Shown here in pieces: positions 16,050 through 23,288 of a DNA stretch of 25,623 nucleotides. The stretch comes from Ruminococcaceae bacterium UBA4306 (GTDB taxonomy: Bacteria > Bacillota > Clostridia > Oscillospirales > Acutalibacteraceae). Position numbers and translations under genes: made by a program. Each line of letters starts with the position of its first letter. The first letter of the stretch is position 1. The notes beneath the pieces are model-generated. The model had not been told where the DNA came from, made no database searches, and was given only the letters and a program-made list of their open reading frames with translations. Location of the stretch: the NCBI GenBank assembly GCA_002394725.1, contig DGUQ01000166.1, positions 1 through 25,623 on the forward strand, read 5' to 3'.

Positions 16050-18050
16050 ATGGCAAAAGCAAAGAAAAAACCTGTTTACAGTAACGATGATATCACGGTC
16101 TTAAAGGGACCCGATCAGGTGCGTAAGCGCCCGGCGGTCATCTTCGGCTCGGACGGAATCGAGGGATGTCAGCACAGTGTGTTTGAGATCCTCTCTAACT
16201 CCATCGACGAGGCACGCGAGGGCTATGGCAAAGAGATCGTCCTTACCGCTTACAACGACGGCTCGATCGAGATCGAGGATCACGGACGCGGCATCCCCGT
16301 CGAGTTTAACCAAAAGGAAGAAAAGTACAACTGGGAGCTGTTGTTCTGCACCCTCTATGCAGGCGGCAAATACGACAACGCCAGCGGCGGCAACTATGAG
16401 TTTTCGCTCGGTCTGAACGGTCTGGGATTGTGCGCGACGCAGTTCGCTTCCGAGTATATGGACGCCGAAATCAAGCGTGATCATAAGAAATACTCCCTGC
16501 ATTTTGAGAAGGGACTGAACGTCGGTGGTCTGCAATCAGCAGATTACAGCGGCAGAGATACCGGCTCCAAGATCCGTTGGAAGCCCGACCTCGAGGTGTT
16601 CACCGACATCAAGATGGATAAAGAGTTCTTCACCGAGATGCTCCGCCGTCAGGCGATCGTCAACCCGGGCGTTAAGTTCATCTTCCGTCAGCAGGCAGGG
16701 CGTTCCTTTGACGTCGAGGAATTCTATTATGAGAACGGTATCGCCGATCATGTCGGCGAGCTGATCGGGGAAGAGGGCTTCACCACCGTCCAGAGCTGGA
16801 GCGGCGAGCGTATGTGCCGCGACCGTGACGACAAGGACGAGTACAAGTGCAAGATCAACGTCGCATTGGCGTTTTCCAATAAAGCCTCCGTCACCGAATA
16901 CTACCACAACTCCTCGTGGCTCGAACACGGCGGCTCACCCGATAAAGCGGTTCGCAACGCTTTTGTTTATCAGATCGACAGCTATCTCAAGAGCAAAAGC
17001 ATGTACAATAAAAATGAGAGCAAGATCAAATATGAGGACATAGCGGATTGTCTGGTGATCGTCATTTCCTCCTTCTCGTCCGTCACCTCTTACGCGAACC
17101 AGACAAAGCTCGCGATCACCAACAAGGGCATTCAGGACGCGATGACCGACTTTCTGAAAAAGCAGCTCGAGGTCTACTTCATTGAGAATCCTCTCGAGGC
17201 GGATAAGATCGCCAATCAGGTGCTGGTCAACAAGCGCTCCCGTGAGAGCGCCGAAAAGACCCGTATCAGTATCAAAAAGAACCTCACCGCCAAGATCGAC
17301 ATCACCGCCAAGATCGCGAAGTTCACCGACTGCCGCTCCAAAAACGTCGATGAACGCGAGCTCTTCATCGTAGAGGGCGACTCCGCGAAGGGCGCCTGCG
17401 TACAGGCGCGCAACCCCGATTTTCAGGCGATCATGCCGATCCGCGGTAAGATTTTGAATTGCCTCAAGGTCGATTACGACCGCATCTTCAAGAGCGAGAT
17501 CATCACCGATCTGATCAAGATCCTCGGATGCGGCGTGCAGATCGATACGACAAAGACCAAATCGAAGAAAAAGGACATCAACGCCTTCAACATCGACAAC
17601 CTGCGCTGGAACAAGGTCATCATCTGCACCGACGCCGACGTGGACGGCTTCCATATCCGCACCATGCTGCTCACGATGATCTACCGTCTGACTCCCGATC
17701 TGATCAAGGAGGGCAAGGTCTATATCGCGGAATCGCCGCTGTATGAGATCACGACGAAGGATAAGGTCTATTTTGCCTATACCGAGGCGGAAAAAGAAAA
17801 GTATCTGAACGAGATCGGCAGCGCGAAATTCACAATCCAGCGCTCCAAGGGTCTGGGCGAGAACGAACCCGACATGATGAGCCTGACCACCATGAACCCC
17901 GAGACACGCCGACTGATCAAGGTCATGCCCGATGATATCGAGCGAACGGCACAGATCTTTGATGTATTGTTGGGTGACAACCTGCAGGGCAGAAAGGACT
18001 TTATCGTCGAATTCGGCGCGAATTATACGGATAACTTGGATGTTTCTTAA
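16050..18050 (+). CDS. Type IIA DNA topoisomerase, subunit B (GyrB/ParE family, divergent)
   Basis: The ATPase and TOPRIM subunit of a type II topoisomerase, 666 residues. The GHKL ATPase site is seen as ILSNSIDEA (Glu47, Asn50), DHGRGIP (77-83) and GLNGLG (121-126). The usual GyrB text around the last motif is 'YKVSGGLHGVG'. Here it is 'YEFSLGLNGLG', so the Lys equivalent to E. coli GyrB Lys103 appears to be Glu. The QTK loop is kept as 'NQTKLAI'. The TOPRIM domain has EGDSAKG near 441-447 and DADVDGF near 528-534, so the cleavage metal site looks intact. The ATG at 16050 follows AAGGTGA; the longer frame from 15840 reads through a repeat element and is rejected. The A subunit follows 69 bp downstream. 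It is probably a topoisomerase IV-like or lineage-specific second enzyme rather than the main gyrase. Confidence 0.9.
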   Translation: MAKAKKKPVYSNDDITVLKGPDQVRKRPAVIFGSDGIEGCQHSVFEILSNSIDEAREGYGKEIVLTAYNDGSIEIEDHGRGIPVEFNQKEEKYNWELLFCTLYAGGKYDNASGGNYEFSLGLNGLGLCATQFASEYMDAEIKRDHKKYSLHFEKGLNVGGLQSADYSGRDTGSKIRWKPDLEVFTDIKMDKEFFTEMLRRQAIVNPGVKFIFRQQAGRSFDVEEFYYENGIADHVGELIGEEGFTTVQSWSGERMCRDRDDKDEYKCKINVALAFSNKASVTEYYHNSSWLEHGGSPDKAVRNAFVYQIDSYLKSKSMYNKNESKIKYEDIADCLVIVISSFSSVTSYANQTKLAITNKGIQDAMTDFLKKQLEVYFIENPLEADKIANQVLVNKRSRESAEKTRISIKKNLTAKIDITAKIAKFTDCRSKNVDERELFIVEGDSAKGACVQARNPDFQAIMPIRGKILNCLKVDYDRIFKSEIITDLIKILGCGVQIDTTKTKSKKKDINAFNIDNLRWNKVIICTDADVDGFHIRTMLLTMIYRLTPDLIKEGKVYIAESPLYEITTKDKVYFAYTEAEKEKYLNEIGSAKFTIQRSKGLGENEPDMMSLTTMNPETRRLIKVMPDDIERTAQIFDVLLGDNLQGRKDFIVEFGANYTDNLDVS

Positions 18051-18066
18051 TCGGTGAATGGTGAAC

Positions 18067-18093
18067 GGTGGTGGGAGGGCTTCGCCCTCACCC
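18067..18093 (+). other. GC-rich hairpin between the topoisomerase B and A genes
   Basis: GAGGGC-TTC-GCCCTC forms a 6-bp core stem, extended imperfectly outward on both sides. It is preceded by a GGTGAATGGTGAACGGTG tract resembling degenerate tandem repeats. No T-run follows, so I do not call a terminator; it may be a repeat remnant. Confidence 0.35.
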
Positions 18094-18119
18094 AAATTAT
18101 AATAATGTAAGGTAAACTT

Positions 18120-20360
18120 ATGGCTAAGAAAAGACAAACAAAACAACCGAATATAAAACCGATCGCCAACGGTGTGATCGCCGGCGCGGGGGATATCGTC
18201 GAGCAGCGTATCGCTTCGACCATTGAAGAGAACTTCATGCCCTACGCCATGAGCGTCATCATGTCGCGCGCAATCCCCGAGATCGACGGCTTCAAGCCCT
18301 CGCACCGCAAGCTGCTCTATACCATGTACAAGATGGGCTTGCTCACCGGCGCGCGCACCAAGTCCGCGAACATCGTCGGCGCCACCATGAAGCTCAACCC
18401 TCACGGTGACAGTGCCATCTATGACACGATGGTGCGGCTCAGCCGCGGATATGAAGCGCTGCTGCACCCTTATGTTGACAGCAAGGGCAACTTCGGTAAG
18501 TTCTACTCGCGCGATATGGCGTGGGCGGCTTCCCGATATACCGAGGCAAAGCTCGATCCCATCTGTAACGAGCTGTTCAAGGATATCGACAAGGATACCG
18601 TCGATTTCGTTGATAACTATGACAATACCATGAAGGAGCCGACCCTCCTGCCGGCGTCCTATCCCTCCGTGCTGGTCAACGCCAACACCGGTATCGCGGT
18701 CGGTATGGCGTCCAACATCTGCTCCTTCAACCTCAGAGAGATATGCGAGACGACCGCCGCCTTGATCCGCGACAAGGATCACGACATCATCTCGACCCTG
18801 CCGGCGCCCGATTTTTCCGGCGGCGCGCAGATCATCTATAACGAGGAAGCGATCCGCGAGGTCTATCGAACGGGTCGCGGTTCCATTAAGGTGCGTTCGA
18901 TCTACGAATACGACAAAAAGCAGAATTGCATCGATATCACCCATATTCCGCCGACCACGACCACCGAGGTCATCATCGAGAAGGTCATCGATCTTGTCAA
19001 GAACGGCAAGATCAAGGAGGTCTCCGATATCCGTGACGAGACAGGTCTCGACGGCATGAAGATCACGATCGATCTCAAACGCGGCACTGATCCCGATAAG
19101 CTGATGCAGAGGCTCTTCAAGATGACCACCCTCGAGGACAGCTTTTCCTGCAACTTCAATGTGCTGATCGGCGGCGTGCCGATGACGCTGGGAGTAGGGG
19201 AGATATTGAACGAGTGGATCGCGTTCCGTATCGAATGTATCCGCCGCCGCACCTTCTTCGACCTCAATAAAAAGAAGGACAAGCTCCATCTGCTCGAGGG
19301 CTTGAAGCTCATCCTGCTCGATATCGACAAGGCGATCAAGATCGTGCGCGAGACCGAGGAGGAGGCGGAGGTCGTCCCCAACCTGATGATCGGCTTCGGC
19401 ATCGATAAAATTCAGGCGGAGTATGTCGCCGAGATTAAACTGCGCCATCTCAACCGCGAGTACATCTTAAAGCGTACCGCCGAGATCGAACAGCTCATCA
19501 AGGATATCGACGAGCTCGAAGCGATCCTCAACTCCAAGGCACGCGTCAAGACCATCATCGTCAAGGAGCTCAAGGCGGTCGCGGATAAATACGGCAAGGA
19601 GCGGCTCTGTCCGCTGCTCCATGTGGACGATCTGCCTGCCGACGTCAGTCTTGAGGAAGAGATTCCGGATTATCCCGTGCATCTGTTCTTCACTAAGGAG
19701 GGCTACTTCAAGAAGATCACGCCGCAATCCCTGCGCATGAGCGGTGAGCAAAAGCTCAAGGAGAACGATGAGATCGTCTATACCACCGAGACCACCAACA
19801 ACACCGATCTGTTGTTCTTCACCGACCGCTGTCAGGTCTACAAGACCAAGGTCAGCGAGATCGCCGATACCAAGGCAAGCGCCTTTGGTGAGTTCATTCC
19901 GGCGCGGCTCGGGATGGACGAGGGTGAAAAAGCGGTGTTCGTTTTAAAGACCAAGGACTACAGCGGCTATCTGCTCTTTGCCTTTGAAAACGGCAAAGTC
20001 GCTAAGGTGCCGCTCTCGGCATATGAGACCAAGACCAACCGCAAGAAGCTGATCAACGCCTATTCCGACAAAGCGCCCCTCGCCGGTATCGACTTCACCA
20101 AAACTGACCGCGAGTTCCTGCTCACCTCGTCCAACGGGCGTATGCTGCTCTTCCACAGCGGCGCGATCGCTGCCAAGACGACCAAGAATACGCAGGGCGT
20201 AGCGGTCATGAAGCTGAGAAAGGGTCACCGTGTGATGTCGATCGAGCCGTATGCGGAGGGCAGATTCAGTAAGCCCTCGCGCTACCGCACCCGTACCCTC
20301 CCCGCGGCAGGCGCCTTACCCTCGCCGGAGGATGAAGCCCAGCAGCTTTCCCTTATTTAA
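18120..20360 (+). CDS. Type IIA DNA topoisomerase, subunit A (GyrA/ParC family)
   Basis: The DNA-cleaving subunit partnered with the B subunit just upstream, 746 residues. The N-terminal start 'FMPYAMSVIMSRAIPEIDGFKPSHRKLLYTM' is typical of the family. The quinolone-region segment 'NPHGDSAIYDTMVRL' has the usual Ser and Asp. The catalytic tyrosine is Tyr140 in AASRYTEAKL. A long coiled-coil tower follows, then a C-terminal beta-pinwheel with repeated 'lffT..G...k' blades (about residues 520-720, for example 'LLFFTDRCQVYK' and 'FLLTSSNGRMLLF'). I see no GyrA box (QRRGGKG-like), so negative supercoiling activity is unlikely and topoisomerase IV-like decatenation or relaxation is more likely. 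The ribosome site (AAGG at 18109-18112) is weak. Translation is probably helped by the shared transcript with the B subunit. Confidence 0.9.
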   Translation: MAKKRQTKQPNIKPIANGVIAGAGDIVEQRIASTIEENFMPYAMSVIMSRAIPEIDGFKPSHRKLLYTMYKMGLLTGARTKSANIVGATMKLNPHGDSAIYDTMVRLSRGYEALLHPYVDSKGNFGKFYSRDMAWAASRYTEAKLDPICNELFKDIDKDTVDFVDNYDNTMKEPTLLPASYPSVLVNANTGIAVGMASNICSFNLREICETTAALIRDKDHDIISTLPAPDFSGGAQIIYNEEAIREVYRTGRGSIKVRSIYEYDKKQNCIDITHIPPTTTTEVIIEKVIDLVKNGKIKEVSDIRDETGLDGMKITIDLKRGTDPDKLMQRLFKMTTLEDSFSCNFNVLIGGVPMTLGVGEILNEWIAFRIECIRRRTFFDLNKKKDKLHLLEGLKLILLDIDKAIKIVRETEEEAEVVPNLMIGFGIDKIQAEYVAEIKLRHLNREYILKRTAEIEQLIKDIDELEAILNSKARVKTIIVKELKAVADKYGKERLCPLLHVDDLPADVSLEEEIPDYPVHLFFTKEGYFKKITPQSLRMSGEQKLKENDEIVYTTETTNNTDLLFFTDRCQVYKTKVSEIADTKASAFGEFIPARLGMDEGEKAVFVLKTKDYSGYLLFAFENGKVAKVPLSAYETKTNRKKLINAYSDKAPLAGIDFTKTDREFLLTSSNGRMLLFHSGAIAAKTTKNTQGVAVMKLRKGHRVMSIEPYAEGRFSKPSRYRTRTLPAAGALPSPEDEAQQLSLI

Positions 20361-20419
20361 TGGTGAATACCGGTATAGCTTTAGAATCCTGATATAACGA
20401 TAGGGAAGTTATCATGTAG

Positions 20420-20615
20420 GGGAGGGGCTCGCTCCTCCCGAAACCTATCCGATACATGCCACCCAAACGCGGAGCAGATCAGCCCCTCCGTAGGGTACGG
20501 CATTTATGACGTACCGAGAATGACGGGCATTTCCGTGATCGAAAACGTGAGATAGGAAACAAACACATCTGCCATGCGGTACGTCGAACACACGTGTTCC
20601 GGCGCCGTACCCTAC
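20420..20615. repeat. Nested inverted repeats, probably one or two degenerate MITE-like elements
   Basis: Three layers are visible. GGGAGGGG (20420-20427) pairs with CTCCTCCC (20432-20439). GGAGGGGCT (20421-20429) also pairs with AGCCCCTCC (20481-20489). GTAGGGTACGGC (20490-20501) pairs perfectly with GCCGTACCCTAC (20604-20615), enclosing a second pair, GACGTACCG (20508-20516) with CGGTACGTC (20577-20585). The last two pairs define an element of about 126 bp with 12-bp perfect ends. Confidence 0.6.
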
Positions 20616-20666
20616 AACGCTATCCTACGCTTTTTAAACAAATTTCGGGATTCCTCAAAAAAACAC

Positions 20667-20695
20667 TTGCAATCTGACTGCTTGTATGATACAAT
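20667..20695 (+). promoter_or_regulatory. secG promoter
   Basis: TTGCAA (20667-20672), a 17-bp spacer and TACAAT (20690-20695) each differ from consensus at one position. The leader to the secG ATG would be about 50 bases. Confidence 0.65.
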
Positions 20696-20751
20696 AATCT
20701 TTGCATTTGAGTATATCGGCTTGAACAGTCGTTTTGAAAGGAAGATACATT

Positions 20752-21075
20752 ATGTCAATTGTTGAGATTATCTTGGGATCGGTTCTGTTGCTGGCTTCTA
20801 TCGCACTGATTATCATTATCATTCTTCAGGAAGGCAACCAGCAGGGCATCGGCGTTGTATCCGGCGGTGCAGACACTTTCTTCTCCAAGAACAAGGCTCG
20901 TTCCTATGACGCGTTCCTCGCTCGCGCTACCAAGTGGTTTGCCGTGGCGTTTGTCGCTGTCGTTATCGCGCTGAACATTATTGCTTACTACACCACTCCT
21001 GCCGATTCCGTTGAAGCGACAGATTCCACCTCCGTTAGCGAGCAGGTTGCTGAAACTACTGCTCCCGAGGCATAA
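20752..21075 (+). CDS. secG: Preprotein translocase subunit SecG
   Basis: The small membrane subunit of the SecYEG channel, 107 residues. The protein has the SecG arrangement: a first membrane helix at about residues 3-25, the loop 'LQEGNQQGIGVVSGGADTFFSKNKARSYDAFLARAT', which carries the family's GGA/F...K core, and a second helix at about 66-85. The C-terminal tail is Thr/Glu/Ala-rich and longer than strictly needed. The ATG at 20752 follows AAAGGAAG (20737-20744). An upstream in-frame ATG at 20734 overlaps that site and is rejected. A promoter precedes the gene and a strong terminator follows, so it can form its own unit. It is not followed by rnr or smpB as in many Firmicutes. Confidence 0.93.
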   Translation: MSIVEIILGSVLLLASIALIIIIILQEGNQQGIGVVSGGADTFFSKNKARSYDAFLARATKWFAVAFVAVVIALNIIAYYTTPADSVEATDSTSVSEQVAETTAPEA

Positions 21076-21101
21076 TATTTTCGCACAAGCTATCATAGAA
21101 T

Positions 21102-21132
21102 AGACTATCGGAGAAATCCGGTAGTCTTTTTT
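21102..21132 (+). terminator. Rho-independent terminator after secG
   Basis: AGACTATCGG (21102-21111) and CCGGTAGTCT (21118-21127) form a 10-bp stem with one G-U pair and a 6-base loop, followed by a T run to 21132. Confidence 0.85.
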
Positions 21133-21154
21133 ATTCCTTATAACAGGAGTTATT

Positions 21155-21406
21155 ATGCTGTTTGTTTTTATCGTATCCGTATCGACCTTTCTGATCTTTT
21201 CCTTCATCCATTATGCCGCCAAAAAGAAAAAGCCCTTCAAAAGGGCTTTACTCTCGATATTGGCAGGATTGTTGACCTTGTGCGCGGTCAATTTCCTGTC
21301 GGGCATGACGGGGGTCTATATCCCCGTGACGCAGCTCACGCTGTTGACCTCAGCGGCAGGGGGTGTGCCCGGCGTAGCGCTGATGGTGCTGCTCTCGATC
21401 TTTTAG
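21155..21406 (+). CDS. bofA: BofA-like protein (pro-sigma-K processing inhibitor family)
   Basis: A small membrane protein of 83 residues. In Bacillus, BofA helps hold the sigma-K processing protease SpoIVFB inactive in the outer forespore membrane until SpoIVB signals from the forespore. The N-terminal helix spans about residues 1-20, a basic 'KKKKPFKR' loop follows, a second helix lies at about 30-50, and the C-terminal third, 'VYIPVTQLTLLTSAAGGVPGVALMVLLSIF', matches the conserved BofA ending (hydrophobic stretch, G-x-PG-V-A-L). AGGAG lies 5 bases upstream of the ATG. It starts 23 bp after the secG terminator, so transcription may depend on read-through or on an unseen sporulation promoter. 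The family call rests on the C-terminal motif and size. The nearby spoIVB gene supports it. Confidence 0.72.
   Translation: MLFVFIVSVSTFLIFSFIHYAAKKKKPFKRALLSILAGLLTLCAVNFLSGMTGVYIPVTQLTLLTSAAGGVPGVALMVLLSIF
21221..21249 (-). terminator. Intrinsic-terminator-like hairpin on the minus strand inside bofA
   Basis: AAAGCCCTT (21229-21237) and AAGGGCTTT (21241-21249) form a perfect 9-bp stem with a 3-base loop. Read on the minus strand it is followed by a T-rich tract (complement of the A-rich 21221-21230). It could stop transcripts running antisense into bofA from the convergent DUF4364 gene. Confidence 0.55.
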
Positions 21407-21553
21407 TAATTAGGAATGAGAAATGAGGAATTTCGGGAAAGCCTTACGGCTTTTGTATTGGTAACAAGTTTGCCGATAGAAGAATACTCGATACGGGATA
21501 AAACTTTGCATACCAATGATAATTCCTAACTCCTAACTCCTCATTCATCATTC
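21407..21553. repeat. Degenerate tandem/inverted repeat tracts flanking a convergent intergenic region
   Basis: The left tract (21408-21432, TAATTAGGAATGAG-like) and the right tract (21521-21555, CCTAACTCCTAACTCC and CATTCATCATTCATC-like) are imperfect reverse complements, and the right tract is itself made of short direct repeats. They flank about 90 bp with no gene. This looks like a short palindromic repeat element, though it is degenerate. Confidence 0.45.
21438..21454 (+). terminator. Weak terminator between the convergent bofA-like and DUF4364 genes
   Basis: AAAGCC (21438-21443), TTAC loop and GGCTTT (21448-21453) form a 6-bp stem running into TTTT. The reverse complement also ends in a short T run, so it may work weakly in both directions. 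Confidence 0.5.
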
Positions 21554-21554
21554 A

Positions 21555-22151
21555 TCAAATGACCGACCCGAGCTCGTCGAGGATCTCGGTCACGGCGCGT
21601 TTGTTGCGTGTGAGCATGGCGATCATGACAGAATAGTATAGATCGGGATCCTTGTAGAAGTTCTTTCTGAGGATGCGCGCCTGCTGTTTGTCGGGCACAT
21701 ACAGCGAGAAACTCAGCAGCTCCATGTCGCCGCCCGAGATACGGAAGGTGACGGTGTAGCCGTTGTCGCTTTTCTCGATCGTGACCTTGTTCTCGCTCTC
21801 GACGCGCTCCTGCTTCAACAGCGCCAGCGCGCATTCGATCGCGCGCTCCTTGACGGTCGGCGCTAAGGTATCCTCGAGCTGTGTCGCGATCATATTGCCG
21901 TTGTCGGTGTTGAAATAGCGCTTTTTTTCTTCGTCAACCAACTCGATATTACCATTCTTCAAGAGATCGTCAAAGCTCGCGCTGGTCTCAAAATAATTCG
22001 CAAGCCCCTTCTCCATCAGCGCGTTCACGACCGCGTCCTTGGTCATCGGAACGCCGACGCTTTTGAACAGATAACAGATCAGGGTCCTGATTTCGGTTTT
22101 TGACCGCATACCGCCTAACGATATGCCTTCATCAAATGTATCAAACGCCAT
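21555..22151 (-). CDS. DUF4364 family protein
   Basis: 198 residues, matching the clostridial DUF4364 family. The N-terminal third ('TEIRTLICYLFKSVGVPMTKDAVVNALMEKGLANYFETSASFDDLLKNGNIEL') has the pattern of a winged-helix fold, with helices followed by a short beta wing ('RYFNT'). The C-terminal part has alternating strands and helices with no catalytic motif. It is probably a DNA- or ligand-binding regulatory protein, but its function is unknown. Its ribosome site is AAAGGCGG just upstream, and a consensus promoter lies about 75 bases before the start. It is convergent with the bofA-like gene and downstream of spo0A on the same strand, but with its own promoter. Confidence 0.8.
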   Translation of the reverse strand: MAFDTFDEGISLGGMRSKTEIRTLICYLFKSVGVPMTKDAVVNALMEKGLANYFETSASFDDLLKNGNIELVDEEKKRYFNTDNGNMIATQLEDTLAPTVKERAIECALALLKQERVESENKVTIEKSDNGYTVTFRISGGDMELLSFSLYVPDKQQARILRKNFYKDPDLYYSVMIAMLTRNKRAVTEILDELGSVI

Positions 22152-22176
22152 TCAAACACCGCCTTTTCCTATATTC

Positions 22177-22222
22177 TGTCATTGCGAGGGGTCGGCACTT
22201 GTGTCAGCCCGTGGCAATCTCA
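22177..22222. repeat. REP-like sequence in the DUF4364 leader
   Basis: On the plus strand it reads GTCATTGCGAGGGG ... CGTGGCAATCTC, with outer ATTGC/GCAAT complementarity. From memory, a GTCATTGCGAGG...GTGGCAATCTC sequence is a common intergenic repeat in many bacteria; I could not verify this. It lies between the promoter and the coding start, so it would be transcribed as part of the 5' leader. Confidence 0.5.
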
Positions 22223-22227
22223 ACATT

Positions 22228-22257
22228 ATTATACCATTCCTCCCTGAACTCTGTCAA
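22228..22257 (-). promoter_or_regulatory. Consensus promoter of the DUF4364 gene
   Basis: On the minus strand, TTGACA (22252-22257), an 18-bp spacer and TATAAT (22228-22233) match both consensus hexamers exactly. Transcription would start near 22221, about 70 bases before the coding start. Confidence 0.75.
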
Positions 22258-22394
22258 TAAGCAAGAGCCGCCGCGGAACACTCCGTGACAGCTCTGTATT
22301 ATTTTGTTCTTTTGAAAGGATCCATCAGATAAATCCTCAGAATGACAAGACGTATTTCGTTGGGAAAAGGTGCATACGAAGTGATAATAATAAG

Positions 22395-22413
22395 AAAAAC
22401 AAGCGAGCTTGTT
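22395..22413 (-). terminator. Short terminator-like hairpin at the end of spo0A
   Basis: On the minus strand, AACAAG (22408-22413) and CTTGTT (22398-22403) surround a CTCG loop and run into a T tract. The stem overlaps the spo0A stop codon and is only 6 bp. A second imperfect hairpin lies further downstream near 22262-22300. Confidence 0.5.
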
Positions 22414-23191
22414 ATCCGGCGTTCTTCATCTGCAATCTCAGCTTATCCGAGATCATCGCGATGAACTCGCTGTTGGTGGGCTTGCCGCGGCTGCCTTGGA
22501 TGGTGTAGCCGAAGTAGGAGTTGAGCACTTCGACGTCGCCTCGATCCCATGCGACCTCGATCGCGTGTCGGATCGCTCTCTCCACTCTGGATGACGTTGT
22601 CTCATACTTCTTCGCAACGGTGGGGTAGAGCTGTTTGGTCACGGCGTTGATGATCTCAGGCTTTTCGATGGACAGGATGATAGAGTCACGCAGATAATGG
22701 TAGCCTTTGATATGCGCGGGGACTCCTATCTGGTGCAGTATCTCCGTCACCTTCAGCTCCAGACTGTTGCTGTCGTAGCCGATCTGCCGGATGCCGCCCT
22801 TTGTTCTCTGTCGCTGACGCTTACTCAGCCTGACGATATTCTCCGCCAGATCACTCAGATTGAACGGCTTTAATACAAAATACGTCGCGCCGGCGCTCAT
22901 TACCTCACGCTCGAGCACAGGACTGTCAAAGCTCGTATAAACCACAAACATCGGCAGCTTATCCGGCTTTTGCTTGCGGATCGCGCGCATTACCCCGATG
23001 CTGTCGATATGGGTCATGAACAGATCCATGATCACGACGTCGGGCTTCTCGCTTTGGATGCGGCTGATCACCTCTTCGCCGTCCTTCATACAAAAAGCGG
23101 TAGAAAAGCCGTATTGAGCGAGGGTTTGCGTGATTTCAGTCATATTGTCAGTCGGCTCCTGCGTCATCAAGAGTTTCATTCTTTCTGTCAT
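22412..23191 (-). CDS. spo0A: Sporulation transcription factor Spo0A
   Basis: The master response regulator of sporulation, 259 residues. The receiver domain (about 5-125) has the phospho-acceptor Asp56 in VVIMDLFM, Thr86 and the invariant Lys108 in VLKPF. The effector domain is strongly conserved: '[17 protein letters not shown]', the recognition-helix region '[17 protein letters not shown]' and '[18 protein letters not shown]' are diagnostic of Spo0A. Oddly, the two acidic residues expected after the first strand (Asp-Asp in Bacillus) align with Gln11-Glu12 in 'LLMTQEPTD'. The start at 23191 is preferred because AGGAG lies 8 bases upstream. A longer frame to 23251 would run into the promoter. 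spoIVB is upstream on the same strand, the order found in Bacillus. Probably autoregulated, given the 0A box upstream. Confidence 0.96.
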   Translation of the reverse strand: MTERMKLLMTQEPTDNMTEITQTLAQYGFSTAFCMKDGEEVISRIQSEKPDVVIMDLFMTHIDSIGVMRAIRKQKPDKLPMFVVYTSFDSPVLEREVMSAGATYFVLKPFNLSDLAENIVRLSKRQRQRTKGGIRQIGYDSNSLELKVTEILHQIGVPAHIKGYHYLRDSIILSIEKPEIINAVTKQLYPTVAKKYETTSSRVERAIRHAIEVAWDRGDVEVLNSYFGYTIQGSRGKPTNSEFIAMISDKLRLQMKNAG

Positions 23192-23222
23192 TTTTACATC
23201 TCCTGTTTCAATTTGTATTTTG

Positions 23223-23251
23223 AGTTTACCATAAATTGGTAAATTTGGCAA
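23223..23251 (-). promoter_or_regulatory. spo0A promoter (sigma-A type)
   Basis: On the minus strand, TTGCCA (23246-23251), a 17-bp spacer and TAAACT (23223-23228) give a predicted start about 25 bases before the spo0A ATG. This would make spo0A independent of spoIVB transcription. Confidence 0.6.
23225..23243. promoter_or_regulatory. Perfect palindrome overlapping the spo0A promoter
   Basis: TTTACCA-N5-TGGTAAA is an exact inverted repeat with 7-base arms covering the -10 element and most of the spacer. This is where a repressor would block RNA polymerase. The binding protein is unknown. Confidence 0.45.
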
Positions 23252-23281
23252 GAGAAAACATAAAAATTTTTGAAAGAAATA

Positions 23282-23288
23282 TTCGACA
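23282..23288 (-). promoter_or_regulatory. 0A box upstream of spo0A
   Basis: TGTCGAA on the minus strand matches the core 0A box exactly. It lies about 30 bases upstream of the -35 element. The family is known to autoregulate, so binding of Spo0A here is plausible, but a 7-base match can arise by chance. Confidence 0.45.

Larger units (their letters stand above)
20361..20751. other. Repeat-rich intergenic region between the topoisomerase A gene and secG
   Basis: These 391 bp contain no credible gene. They hold a chain of inverted repeats (20420-20615), a low-complexity stretch with a T5/A7-type tract (20630-20665), and the secG promoter and ribosome site near the right end. I see no clear terminator for the topoisomerase operon. 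Confidence 0.6.

Noticed and set aside
16935..19448. An 837-codon open frame on the minus strand across both topoisomerase genes
   Set aside because: It lies opposite two well-supported genes with intact motifs, has no recognisable domains or ribosome site, and is explained by codon bias of the plus-strand genes.
22262..22300. Imperfect hairpin with AGAGC/GCTCT arms as a terminator of spo0A
   Set aside because: The internal loops are large and no T-run follows on the minus strand; the short hairpin at 22395-22413 fits better.
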